From assembly GCA_009760885.1 (NCBI GenBank), contig CM019716.1:9122438-9186437 (forward strand): a stretch of 64,000 bases of DNA, written 5' to 3'. The stretch comes from Achatina immaculata. Its lineage: Eukaryota; Mollusca; Gastropoda; Stylommatophora; Achatinidae. Shown here piece after piece: positions 46,001 through 57,277 of the stretch (its first letter is position 1; each line of letters starts with the position of its first letter). Below the pieces are notes generated by a model that was given only the letters and a program-made list of their open reading frames with translations, had not been told where the DNA came from and made no database searches. The translations under genes were made by a program, and so were the position numbers.

Positions 46001-46395
46001 ACCATTCACCTATAATCAGAAGAAAAGCATGATTAAAAACCTACAGGAAGCCACAAACACCACCACATGATGACTATCACATGCTAAACAGAAAGGAACA
46101 AGTCATCATTTTCCATCTCCGAACAGGACACAGTTGACTCCGAAGTCATATGTATACAAAGTTTAAGGTTGGTACTACTAATCTTTGTACATGTGCCCAG
46201 GTGCCTCAAACTGTGGAACATGTTCTCCAGAACTGCACCAACTATGAGACACTGAGAAACAATTACTGGCCCAGTGAAACCACTAAAGAAGATAAGCTCT
46301 ACAGATAATGAATTACAAAAAACAGTGAAATTTGTCCAAGAGACAGGACTGCAGATATAGACAGACAGTGCGAATGAAGAAGAAGAAGAAGATGA
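46001..46395 (+). mobile_element. LINE F 3' end with (GAA)n tail
   Basis: Matches 43991-44398 ('acataccattcacctataat', 'ccagaactgcaccaactatg'). The frame is broken. It lies beyond the Penelope fragment. The LINE F sequence between 45265 and this piece (about 530 bp of RNase H) is missing. Confidence 0.92.
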
Positions 46396-46396
46396 A

Positions 46397-46700
46397 TGTC
46401 ATGAATAATAAGAAAGTTTATCATGAATATCATGAATTATAGGAGAGTTTATCATGATTGACAGGAACAGTAGTAAAGTTTATCATGAATATCATGAATA
46501 ATAGGAGAGTTTATCATGAATTTCATGAATTATAGGAGAGTTTATCATGAATAATAAATAGAAGTTTATCATGAATATCATGAATAATAGGAGGGTTTAT
46601 CATGATTGACAGGAACAGTAGGAGGGTTTATCATGAATATCATGAATAATAGGAGAGTTTATGATGAATGACAGGAATAGTAGGAGAGTTTATAATGATT
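46397..46700. repeat. ~31-bp minisatellite
   Basis: Ten or so units of 'aataataggagagtttatca' plus 'tgaatatcatg', with 'attgacaggaacag' variants. Confidence 0.95.
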
Positions 46701-46750
46701 GTAAGTCATTCAGGCACAAATGATGGTGAAGCTTACCAAGAATGTAAATC

Positions 46751-48123
46751 TCAAAAAGCAGAAACACGTCTTGGAACTACTACAGCCGTTGTTAGTCCAA
46801 TTCCATAAAGAGCTAAAGCATTTTTGACTCGCCACTTTCGGCTTGTTTCACCACAGAACCATTGTTTACATGATCTCCTGATTTCCCTATTAAAAAATCC
46901 GTACATAAGTGGATTTACTGTCGAGTTTATCATCAGGAACCAAAATGTCACATCTTTAGCCCACTGCGGCAGAATCATGCGCTTGTTGGCCTGAAGGATG
47001 CCAACAATTGTATGAGGTAACCAGCACACAAGAAAGACAATGACTAGAAGACCCAGCCAAAAAGCAGCTCTCCTGTCTTGTTTTACAAGGAGAGTTTTAG
47101 CCAGTTCCTCTCCACATTTGATGGGTCTCATTGATGTTTTCCCAGGTGCCCAGCTAAACCGTCTGTTTCTTTGTCCTGACTGTGGGCTGGTGCTGCACGG
47201 TGCTGATGATGCAGAAGACCTCAGCAGAATTATGTCTGCCGAGTTTCTCTCATTGCTCTAGGCCGTGACTGAAAGTGTCGTGGGCTGATTCCGTTTAGAA
47301 GATGAATCCTTTCTTCAGCCACAGAGTTTAAATCTGGAATGGAACAAATGGACGTCCTTCTATCAAAGCAAGTTAGCCTGTCTGAAACTGATACAGAACG
47401 GCGTATCTGAACTCTCTTGCGCCGAAGTATTCCTAGATATAAGCTGCCATTTAGACTCAACATGACCATCAGAGGAATGAGGTACTGTACCACAGACACA
47501 ATAGACATGAGCAAGATGTTATGTGAAAATGAAAGTTCACATGAAGCTGAAGTTTGTTTCACAATGGCAAATTCATTCAGTATAGTATCATTACTTTCGT
47601 TCAGGCTGGTGCCACCATCCCATATTACAGGTGGCACATGAACTACAAATCCAAATAGCCACACACAGCCGACAGCAATACATGAATTTCTCTTTCTCCT
47701 GCGTGCCCTGTAAGAGAAAGGATACTGTATGGACCACCATCTGTCCCCTGTTATGAGAACTAGACTCAACAATGACACATACAGGGCAGACTGTCTGAGG
47801 ATGAGATAACACCTGCACCAAAATAAAGGTAACCACTCCACATGACTCTTCAGCTGTTGGAAAATAGCCAAAAATATGCACAAGCCGATGATGAGATCAG
47901 CAAGAGCCAAACTAGCTAAATAAATATTCTTGCAGCTCCTTAATGATCGTTTCACTTTGAACATCCACAGAACAACTGAGTTAAAGGTGATGGTGCAAAA
48001 CGCAAGAAACACCAGAGGCACTGCTTTGGCCCATAAAATGAAAAATTTTGCTTTAAAATGTTCTGGAGAGTTCTCATCTGATATAGATGCTTGTGAAATG
48101 CAAGAATATCCCTGGCTTTCCAT
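46751..48123 (-). CDS. Class A amine-type GPCR, single exon, with one frameshift
   Basis: The start at 48121-48123 has an in-frame TAG about 15 codons upstream. The first frame (297 aa, to 47230) holds TM1 (N48), TM2 (LALAD76), C103 in TM3, GDRW at 126-129, W155 in TM4, ECL2 with N-glycosylation sites N175 and N178 and disulphide Cys195, TM5 (P217), and a long intracellular loop 3. The second frame (to 46751) holds TM6 with FLVCWLPHTIVGIL, TM7 with W7.40 and NPLMY, and a short tail. The two frames differ by one register and overlap near 47230-47265 in loop 3, so the gene is complete apart from one apparent indel. W6.48, W7.40 and the overall layout point to muscarinic/histamine-like receptors. 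However, position 3.32 is Arg110 rather than Asp and 7.43 is Met rather than Tyr, so classical amine binding is unlikely. It would act at the plasma membrane through G proteins. Confidence 0.88.
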
Positions 48124-48189
48124 AGTAAATCCTGGAATCAGTGCTTTCTCTTGACAAGATTTTCTGACCTAGTTAAAGTTTTGTCAGTT

Positions 48190-48235
48190 AAGCAATAATA
48201 ATAATAATAATGATAGTAAGAATAGTAATAAAGCC
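48190..48235. repeat. (AAT)n microsatellite upstream of the GPCR
   Basis: 'aataataataataataatga' followed by imperfect AAT/TAG triplets, about 70 bp 5' of the GPCR start codon. Confidence 0.9.
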
Positions 48236-48394
48236 TATTCAAGTTGATCAGGGCCAATACTTTAAAAAATGCAGCACTGTACACATTTTTTGTTTGCAGT
48301 TTTGTATGATAGTGTGTGCATGTTTATGTGTGAGTGTGAGAAAGAGAGAGAGATCACTCTAGTTTAATATACTTGATACATGAAGAGAAGGAAT

Positions 48395-48790
48395 ATTATT
48401 GCTTAACAATCATAATTAGTTTCTTCAACATAGTGTGTGTCTCTGACAATCACAGTTAGTTTCTGCAACATATTGTGTATCTCTGACAATCATAATTAGT
48501 TCCTTCAATATATTGTGTCTGACAATCAGTTCCTGCAACATAATGTGTATCTTTGACAATCACAATTACTTCCTGCAATATAGTGTATTTCTTTGACAAT
48601 CACAATTAGTTCCTGTAACATAATGTGTCTCTTTGACAATCACAATTAATTCCTGCAGCATAATGTATCTTTTTAATAATCACATTTAATTCCTGCTACA
48701 TATTATATTGTTCTTTTGTAAATCATAAATGGATCCATATGGAGACCTTTTTTTAACAATCACATTTAGTTGCTGTAAGATAGAATGTTT
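48395..48790. repeat. ~40-bp minisatellite
   Basis: Eight to nine degenerate units of 'gacaatcacaattagttcct' with 'gcaacataatgtgtatcttt'. Confidence 0.92.
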
Positions 48791-48984
48791 CTTTGATCAT
48801 TCATAAACTTGGTGCAGATGCTAATTTTGATGATTGATTCTTTTGACTAACAAATTCAAGGCATCTTTCTTTTGTGACTTTTTCAGCTGTGCACTTTTTG
48901 CCAGAATCTGCAAAGTTCCTCTTTAACCTCTTATATTCTACAAATTGTATCTGGAAACTAACCTCCAATATTCTACAGAATGTG

Positions 48985-49145
48985 CCAGGATCCTGTTTAA
49001 TGTCCTATATTATGCTGATCTGCCAGGATCCTGTTTAATGTCCTATATTATGCTGATCTGCCAGGGTCCTGTTTAATGTCCTATATTATGCTGATCTGCC
49101 AGGATCCTGTTTAATGTCCTATATTATGCTGCTCTGCCAGGATCC
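48985..49145. repeat. 38-bp minisatellite
   Basis: Four units of 'gtcctatattatgctgatct' plus 'gccaggatcctgtttaat'. Confidence 0.95.
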
Positions 49146-49249
49146 TGTTTAACCTGTATTCTGTACTGTTTTGTGCCTTTTACTTACTGATATTGATTAT
49201 GTATTCTTTTCTTAGATCCTCATCTCTGAGCATTGTTTTAAACTGCTTC

Positions 49250-49490
49250 TACAGTGAAATTGACATAATGACAATAGGTCTCTGATTTACAGTAGTCTCT
49301 ATTATGGTAGGTCTCTGTTGTACTGATAGTAGGTCTCTCATACTGATGGTATATTTCTGTTGTACTGTTGGTAGGTCCCTGTTGCAGTTATAGTAGGTCT
49401 CTGTTGTACTGATGGTAGGTCTCTGTTGTATTGACAATAGGTCTATTACACTGACGTTAGGTCTCTATTGTACTGGCAGTAGATCTTTCT
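49250..49490. repeat. ~22-bp minisatellite
   Basis: About ten degenerate units of 'taggtctctgttgtactgat'. Confidence 0.9.
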
Positions 49491-49714
49491 CGACAATCAT
49501 GCAGTGAAATCTTGACAATTAAGCAGTGAATCTTGACATTCAGGCAGTGGAATCTCATACTTCCTTCATCCTGAAAACAGATTACATGGGCCATTTTTGA
49601 CAACAGTAATAACACTTTGGTAAGAAAATGAGTACCAAATAAAAAAAATAACCTTACTGCTCTTAGAGTTGTATAGATATTTCTGTGAGTATTATAAATA
49701 TGCTTCACACAGGT

Positions 49715-50262
49715 CCATATAAAATTGCACAGGACCTATAAAATGTAATATACACAAAATACAGAGGACATAAAAGCATGATATACACAGGACCTCCAAA
49801 ATATGATATACACAGGACCTCCAAAATATGATATAAACAGGACCTACAAAATGTGATATACACAGGTCTTACAAAATATGATGTATACAAGATCTACAAA
49901 ATATGATGTACACTGGACCTACAAAACATGATATATACAGGACCTACAAAACATGATATATACAGGACCTACAAAATATGATATACAAGACCCTACAAAT
50001 TATGATATAAACAGGACCCACAGAATATGATATACACAGGACCTACAAAATATGATATACACAGAGCCTACAAAATATGATAGAAACAGGGCCTAACAAA
50101 ATATGATATAGACAGGACTTACAAAACATGATGTACACAGGACCTACAATATATTATGTATCAGGACCTATAAAATATGATATAAGCAGGACCTACAAAA
50201 TATGATGTACACAGGGCCTGCAAAATATGATGTGCACAGGACCTACAAAATATGATCTACAT
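49715..50262. repeat. ~25-bp minisatellite
   Basis: About 22 units of 'caggacctacaaaatatgat' plus 'ataca'. It abuts the 3' end of an antisense LINE A. It resembles, but is not identical to, the array at 53975-54560. Confidence 0.95.
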
Positions 50263-50640
50263 CTTACATCCTTTCCCGTGCCAATAAACGTTACATAGTG
50301 CTCACATGGTAGTTCACCAAGTTTTCCTGTTTTCAGGGAGCTTTTCAACCTCATCAAGAGATTTTACGCCTACTAATTTGGCCTTTCTTAATGATGTCCT
50401 CTTTAGAGTTTCACATGGTCGACCTCTTTTTCTTTGGCCTGTTGTGTTCCACTTGATAGCTTGTTTTGGGATTCTCTGACTGTTTCTTATCATCACGTGA
50501 CCAACATAAGTCCATCTCCTTTTTCTGACCACCCATGAGACAGGTTGTTGTTTGCTCATCTGTCTTATCTCTGCATTGTTCTTGAATTTGTTCCACTTTA
50601 TAGTGAGTATTTTCCTTAGGCATTTGTTTTCAAAAGAGTC
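50263..50640 (-). mobile_element. LINE A 3' fragment (antisense)
   Basis: The reverse complement matches 1840-2212. The minus frame 50314-50559 reads SKQQPVSWVVRKRRWTYVGH and GQRKRGRPCETLKR. Only the last 380 bp of LINE A remain, lying between a minisatellite and unique sequence. Confidence 0.9.
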
Positions 50641-51265
50641 TTCTTGTCAGGACCAAAAATATAATATGTACAGGACTTATAAAAATATAATCATAACATT
50701 TTCATACTGGGGTTTCTCCCCTCAAAATACTAAGGGAGGGGGGGGGGGGTAAATTTCACAATGTGGAATGGGATGGCTGTCACATTTAAAAGAATGACAA
50801 AGGCATAATCTGATTTGTAGTATGATATATTATACATTAGTTTAAACAAGAAAAAATGTATTTTGTTTTTCTAATAAAACTGTTAGTATGTTTTAAGAAT
50901 ACAACAGAAAAAAAGAGCTAAGAACTGAGAAGAAAGAATGGAAAACGAAGAAATTGGAACAATGTTTTTTTTCACTTACCCATCAAGTTAATCACTGTAG
51001 TTGGTCCAATATATCTGAAATGAATAAAAATGTACATAAACACCTTTTCTTCACATATCTTCCCAAATTTACAAGAAAACATACACTAATTAAGCATTTA
51101 CAGTAAACTAAAAACACCAAGTGGGTAGGTAATATTTACATGAAAACAAGTGGGCAGGCGGTAACTAATATTTACCAGAAAAAAGGAGCTAAAAACTATC
51201 ATTGCACTTTGCGGAGAACAGGGTTCTGAGGGGTCCAAAAAACCACACATGACGCGTCACAAAGC
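50641..51265. other. No gene recognised; poly-G tract
   Basis: Contains a poly-G run at about 50738-50748. The rest is AT-rich without open frames or repeats that I recognise, apart from a repeated 'aacaagtgggcagg'-like stretch near 51117-51165. Confidence 0.5.
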
Positions 51266-51436
51266 ATACAAAGAATTAATAATAGAAAAATGCAGAGAGT
51301 TTCATGTGAATCTATATTTATCTTTTATAGACTACTCAAAGGCATTTGATTGTGTACAACATTAGAAACTTTAGGAAATAATGGAAAAAATGGGATTTCC
51401 AACACATTTGATACAATTAACATCACTGCTGTGTCT

Positions 51437-51528
51437 CATCATCATCATCATCAGGTGCCGTGCCGACTGGCGTTGGCTATTATGCTTCTCCAGAGTACCC
51501 GATCCTTCATGCAGGCCATCAGCTCAGT
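51437..51528 (-). mobile_element. Minimal LINE G 3'-tail insertion
   Basis: 92 bp equal to the reverse complement of the last part of LINE G (compare 61470-61565) with its (GAT)n tail. It is flanked by 7-bp duplications 'tgtgtct' (51430-51436 and 51529-51535) in LINE B. Confidence 0.9.
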
Positions 51529-51590
51529 TGTGTCTAGACCAACAAAAAGCAGCAACAAAAAAATGTTGAAACAACAGCTTGGTTTGACAT

Positions 51591-52654
51591 AATAAAGGTA
51601 GACAGAGATGTATGGTGCAGTTTTACAAGGTGGCAGAGGGAGTGAGTTAAGTAAGAAAAAACAAATAGAAAGTGTAAGATGAGAATGTATAAATGAAAAA
51701 CATACAACGTCCGATATTTCAGCTTGAGCCTTTTTTCGAGGATTACACAAACGAGACAAAACATAAACACCTGCAGGGATAAAATGTGAAACTGGTGAAT
51801 AGGACAAGACCCTATCACAAAAAGGGGGGGATGGAAAACTAAAGAAGTTAAAGGAAGCTGAAGACATTGTTAATTCCAGCTGAGTGGAGACAGCCAGCCT
51901 GGAAAATAAGGTGCTGTTCTAGGACCCTCCAAGATCGTACATCAGCAGAACAAGAGTGGATCGCACTAACAGAAATGTCCTGTTTTCACCAACATCTTAA
52001 TGATATTTCTAAGAGGACATGGACACCTGTGGCTAAACATTTTTGCTTTAGCAACCACAGCATCTTTTAACTTCTTTAATTTTCCACCCCCCTCGTTTTT
52101 GTGATAGGGTCTTGTCCTATTCACCAGTTTCACATGTTCTCACTTCAGGTGTTTATGTTCTTCATTCATTATCTCTCTGCTTCCCCTCCCCACCCCCAAC
52201 ACCTTCTCCTCTAGTGGCTGTCATGTTTCTATTGCCCTTCCCCCACCTGTTTCCCTCCCTCTCTTCACCTCTGCTTTACACTTCTCTTCACCTCTTCTTT
52301 ACAATTGGCTCTATCAAAAATCCTTTGTGTGGCCCCACGTGGTCTCTATGCCTCATCTAGTGGACATGCATTTCTGTGGTTCCCTACTTTTGGAGGATGT
52401 CACATTAAGATAAGTTTTTCGCTTAGTTTTTTGTCTCGTTTGTGTATGTAATCCTCGAAAAAGGCTCACGCTGAAATATCAGATGTTGTATGTTTTTCGT
52501 TTATTTATACTCATCTCACTCTCATACTTTCTATTTGTTTTTTCTCACTTGACTCACTCCCTCTGCCACCTTGTAAAACTGCACCATACACCTCTATCTA
52601 CCTTTATTATTTGAACCAGTTTTACTGCAGTGCCATCCCTTTTATCTGGCTTTA
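51591..52654. mobile_element. Penelope-like block with inverted repeat P arms
   Basis: The left arm (51595-51865) and right arm (about 52080-52620) are inverted copies of repeat P: 'cgaggattacacaaacgaga' on the left against 'tctcgtttgtgtatgtaatc' on the right. Between them the frame 51867-52070 reads QEWIALTEMSCFHQHLNDIS, KRTWTPVAKHFCFSNHSIF. This resembles the 'P..KHF...H' step of the Penelope GIY-YIG domain. The block replaces sequence between TTWFD and IKQGVR of LINE B. Penelope elements often carry inverted terminal copies, so I infer a truncated Penelope-like element. Confidence 0.65.
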
Positions 52655-53395
52655 CTTAAAACAAGGGGTCCGTGGAGATGCATACTGTCACCCTACTTAT
52701 TTAACTTTTATACTGAGGAGTGTTAGAGAAGATGTAGACAAAGAATATTATGATGCCATAACAATCGGAGGTTATGAAGTACCAGAGATTAGATATGCTG
52801 ATGACACAGTATTACTGTCCACAACACAAAAAGGAATGGAAAAACTAATTATGTCAATCCGTAAGAATAGTAAAGAGCAAAACCTCTATCTTAATGCAAA
52901 GAAAACAAAACAACAAAACAAATAAGGCAGCTGAGATATATATCAATGAGGAAAAATTGGAAAAGGTGGAGAGTTTTGAATATCTTTGATCTAATGGAGA
53001 TACAATGAGGGAAATTAAAAGGAGGACATTTATTGCTCTTCAGAAAATAAAACAACTAAAGAATCTGTGGAGAGGAACAGACAGAACTACAAAAATAAGA
53101 TTTTTAAGGGCATGCATTTTTCCCATGGCAACATATGCCTGTGAGACCTGGACACTTAACAAAACAGCTGAGAAACACATAAATGCCTTTGAATGTAAAT
53201 GCTACAGAAAAGTTCTTCAAATATCATGGACACAAAAAAGAACAAATATATCTATACTAGAAGAACTTAATATTGAAGAAGGCTGGGCTAGTAAAGAGGA
53301 TTAAAGAGAGAAAACTTAAATATTTTGGAAATATTAAATAAACGTCATGATAATTTAGAAAAGACAATCTTGGAAGTGTACTTAATGGAAAAAAG

Positions 53396-53560
53396 AAAGA
53401 ACTGCACCAACTATGAGACACTGAGAAACAATTACTGGCCTAGTGAAACCACTAAAGAAGATAAGCTCTACAGATAATGAATTACAAAAAACAGTGAAAT
53501 TTGTCCAAGAGACAGGACTGCAGATATAGACAGACAGTGCGAATGAAGAAGATGAAGAAG
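53396..53560 (+). mobile_element. LINE F 3' tail fragment
   Basis: About 160 bp matching 46231-46395 ('actgcaccaactatgagaca' to 'cgaatgaagaag'), with the LINE F stop region and a short (GAA)n tail. It terminates the LINE B copy upstream. Confidence 0.9.
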
Positions 53561-53562
53561 AC

Positions 53563-53965
53563 TTTTATTTAACAAGATAGGTTCAATATAGCATTTTAGG
53601 ACTTGTTTCTAACATTCATTGATAAGGATGTGTTGGCTAATATGTTTCTCATTCTCTGAAATGCAGTCTTTGCTTGGCCTATTCTGTTCCTAATTTCTGT
53701 TCTGCATTTCTCATCTGAAGTTATTAAATCTCCAAGGTATTTGAATTTCTTCACCTGCTTTAGAATAATTCCATTTAATTTTATACTGCATGCTGGTAGA
53801 TTCTGCTTCTTAGATATAACCATAGTCTCTGTCTTTTTGATTTTAAAAGTAAGGCCTTTCTGTTGTTCACTTTCTTTGGCGACTTTATCCAAGAGATTTT
53901 GCAGGTCTTGTTGGTTCTCAGCTATCAGTACTGTGTCGTCAGCATACCGAAGGTTGTTAATAATG
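53563..53965 (-). mobile_element. LINE G RT fragment (antisense)
   Basis: The minus frame 53596-54012 reads NNLRYADDTVLIAENQQDLQ, LPACSIKLNGIILKQVKKFK and CRTEIRNRIGQAKTAFQRMR. It is collinear with 60770-61160 and lacks the frameshift that separates these segments in the 58330-61570 copy. Both ends are truncated. Confidence 0.92.
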
Positions 53966-53974
53966 TATTGTTTA

Positions 53975-54560
53975 TTGAAAAATACAGGAATTACAAAATA
54001 TGAGAAACACAAGAATTACAAAATATAAAAAACACGGGAATTACAAAATATTAGATCACAGGACATACAAAGTATGGAAAACACAGGAATTACACAATAT
54101 GAGAAACTTTGGATGTACAAAATATGAGATAACAGGACATACAGAGTATGAAAACACACAAATTACAAAATATGAAAGACACACAAATTACAAAATGTGA
54201 GAAACACAGAAATTGCAAAATATGAGAAAGACAGAAATTACAAAATGTGAGAAACACAGGCCCTACAAAATTTGAAGAAAAAAAAAACACAAATTACAAA
54301 ATATGAAAAACACTGGACCTACAAAATATGAAAAACACAGGAATTACGCAACATGAGAAACATGGGATGTATACAATTAAAAAAATATGAGAAATTACAA
54401 AATATGAGAAACACAGAAACTACAAAATAAAAAAATAAATAAAAGCACGAGAAATTGCAAAGTAGGAAAGACACAGAAATTACAAAATATGAAAAACACA
54501 GAAATTACAAAATATGAAAAACACAGAAATGACAAAACACATATTAGAAACACAGGACCT
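53975..54560. repeat. ~24-bp minisatellite
   Basis: About 24 units of 'aaattacaaaatatgagaaa' plus 'caca', with variants carrying 'ggacctacaaaat'. Confidence 0.94.
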
Positions 54561-54664
54561 ACAGAACATGATACACATGGACCTGGCTAAATATGAAATA
54601 CAGTTTATTCATTTGTTGTAAGCCATACAGAGTAGAGATCATGCTCCTATTTATTATGTAATCC

Positions 54665-54990
54665 TTTGCACTTCTAGTCATTTGCTATTCTGTTCCTGTA
54701 CTGTTTGCTGTTCTGTTCCTGTACTATTTGCTGTTCTGTTCCTGTACTATTTGCTGTTCTGTTCCTGTACTATATGCTGTTCCATTCCTGTACTATTTGC
54801 TGTTCTGTTCCTGTACTATTTACTGTTCTGTTCCTGTACTATTTGCGATTCCATTCCTGTACTATTTGCTGTTCTGTTCCTGTACTATTTACTGTTCTGC
54901 TTCTGTACTATTTGCGATTCCATTCCTGTACTATTTGCTATTCTGTTCCTGTACTATTTGCTGTTCTGCTTCTGTACTATTTGCTCAGCC
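54665..54990. repeat. 23-bp minisatellite
   Basis: Fourteen units of 'tgctgttctgttcctgtact' plus 'att'. The 23-bp unit shifts frame each copy, so all three plus-strand frames show the same cycle (LFCSCTICCSVPV). Not a gene. Confidence 0.96.
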
Positions 54991-55214
54991 TGTTCAGATA
55001 TTTTTCTCTTGGTCATTCTCACCTACTTTTTCCTAGACTTTTCCAGTCATAACCAAGTTCTCAAACTATCTTCTCTTGACATGGCCAAACACTTTTGACT
55101 GTGTTTTTCTTATAATTTTAACTAGTTTCCATTTGTTCTGAAACTTTTGTGAGGACCTCTACACTTGTTTCTCTATCTGTCCAGGTATTTGTTGCATCTT
55201 TCTCTAAAAACTCA

Positions 55215-56290
55215 CCCAAGAGACAAAAAATAGAGTTTGATGATTTAACAAAGAGATAACAGATAGTTTGATTATTTAACAGACAACAGATAGAGTTTGA
55301 TGATTTAACAAAGAGACAACAAAATTTGGTGATTTAACAGAGAGACAACAGACAGAGTTTGATGATTTAACAGAGAGACAAAAGTTTGATGATTTAACAG
55401 ATGGATAAGATTTTGATGATTTAACAGAGAGACACAAGTTTGATGATTTAACAGAGAGATAACAAAGTTTGATGATTTAACAGAGAAACAACAGATAAGA
55501 GTTTGGTGATTTAACAGAGAGACAAGATTTTGATGATTTAACAGAGAGAAAAAGATAAGAGTTTGATGATGTAACAGAGAGACAAGAAAAAAAAAAGCTT
55601 TTGGTGTTTTAACAGAGGGACAAGAGTTTGGTGATTTAACAGACAACAGATAGAGTTTGATGATTTAACAGAGAGACAACAGCACAGAGTTTGATTATTT
55701 AACAGAGAGACAATAATTTGATGATTTAACAGAGAGACAACAGATAAGATTTTGATGATTTAACAGAAAGACAACAGATAGAGTCTGATGATTTAAGAGA
55801 GAGAGAGAGACAAGTCTGATGATTTAACAGAGAGACAACAGATATAGTCTGATGATTTAAGAGAGAGAGAGACAAGTCTGATGATTTAACAGAGAGACAA
55901 CAGATATAGTCTGATGATTTAAGAGAGAGAGAGAGACAAGTCTGATGATTTAACAGAGAAACAACAGATAGAGTCTGATGATTTAAGAGAGAGACAAGAG
56001 TTTGATGATATAAGAGAGAGAGAGAGAGACAACAGATAAAGTCTGATGATTTAATAGGGAGAAAAGAGTTTGATGATTTAAAAGAGAGACAATAGATAGT
56101 GTCTGATGATTTAACAGAGAGACAAAAGATATATTCTGATGATTTATGAGAGGGAAAGCAGATAGTCTGATGATTTAAGAGAGAGACAACAGATAGAGTC
56201 TGATGATTTCTGAGAGAGACAACATATAGTCTGATGATTTAAGAGAGAGAGAGATAACAGATAGAGTCTGATGATTTAAAAGAGAGAGAC
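55215..56290. repeat. ~33-bp minisatellite, long degenerate array
   Basis: About 35 units of 'gatgatttaacagagagaca' plus 'acagatagagttt'. The 3' half has shorter variants with 'taagagagagagaga'. The longest single minisatellite in the window. Confidence 0.95.
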
Positions 56291-56589
56291 AGCGGATATT
56301 TTATTCGAGCATCTGACAAAAATAGTTTAAATGTTTAGTTTAGAATTTTTAGTTTAGAAAGTAGACTAGTACAGTACTTTGCAAATAGCACAAATACAAA
56401 CTTTGGGAGAATGAGAAGGCAGGGCAACATCAACATACATAAGAAAGTTACAAGAAAAAGTTGGTAGAAAACTTATTTGCTGGGCTCACACTGTTCACAG
56501 TTATATACAGTGTGCTGTTGATCGACTGTGTTGTGGTATAGAAAAGGCTGTTAACAAAATGTGCAGGCATTTTTACTGTAACAGTAGCA
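56291..56589. other. No gene recognised
   Basis: AT-rich, no repeat or coding pattern recognised. Confidence 0.5.
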
Positions 56590-57040
56590 AGTCCAATAAC
56601 ATTTTACTAGTTTGCTGATCCCCTGCGTGGTAACCGAGGCTTGGGCACTTGCCTGGGAAGCAAAGAATAGGACCACTGTACCCTACCACGCATGATCGTA
56701 AAAGGCGACTAAAAGAGATTCGGCATAGGGCCAGCAACCCTATCTGGTAAAAAAAAAATCCATCAGACTGCTACAGAAACAGAAGCAAGGGAAAAAAACA
56801 AACGCAGCTGGAAGGAGAAACGCATATCAGGAAACTGAGCCCGTGAAGTTTGTGGATGATCAAAAACAGCACTAAGATGGACACCGCAGGAGAACAGAAG
56901 TAGGGGTAGACCAAAGGAGACATGGAGAAGAACAACAGAGAGGATGTTGAGAAATAGAGGGCTCACCTAGGGAAGAGTGGTAAAAAAGGCAAAAGACAGG
57001 CGTTTGTGGAAAACCCTTGCGGAAGTCCCATGTGTCTTGT
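56590..57040 (+). mobile_element. LINE C deletion derivative (5' region fused to 3' end)
   Basis: About 56590-56860 ('ccctgcgtggtaaccgaggc', 'gtaaaaggcgactaaaagag') has the look of an RTE-like LINE 5' untranslated region. At about 56862 it switches to sequence matching LINE C 14430-14605 ('aacagcactaagatggacac' through 'gaagtcccatgtg'). The whole endonuclease and palm are absent. The 3' terminus with its (GA)n tail is also missing. Confidence 0.7.
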
Positions 57041-57277
57041 AAAATGGTATTTGTGTTATCTGTATTGCGTGTGTGCCTAGTACGTCACCACTACAGCAGG
57101 ATAATTATCTGCCGATAACAACATGCAAGAACCTTACAAGAAATTTATGGTGGGTAACAGAACAGGCTGAGAACCTCTGTCTTTTTAGTTTCCTAGTGTT
57201 AATATTTAGAACTTTCTGACTTTCAGTTATACATCATACTATTACATTCTGGTTAGCCATATATGAACGTGCACAGC
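57041..57277. other. No gene recognised
   Basis: Unique-looking sequence between the LINE C derivative and the 56-bp array. Confidence 0.45.

Larger units (their letters stand above)
51268..53390 (+). mobile_element. LINE B copy interrupted by two insertions
   Basis: LINE B coding sequence runs from FIDYSKAFDCV at about 51270-51430, resumes at 51536-51590 after a 92-bp LINE G tail, and resumes again at 52656 after the repeat P/Penelope block. It then gives EVPEIRYADDTVLLSTTQKG (52611-52925) and the thumb (53005-53304). A stop near 52988, deletions, and loss of the GKRKRGRP block near 53390 (replaced by a LINE F 3' end) make it defective. Confidence 0.9.

Noticed and set aside
54682..55098. 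Cysteine-rich 138-aa plus-strand ORF
   Set aside because: The 23-bp minisatellite produces the same cyclic peptide in all three frames.
57060..57200. Possible LTR or primer-binding site near 'ggtgggtaacagaac'
   Set aside because: No paired LTR, gag-pol or polypurine tract found nearby.
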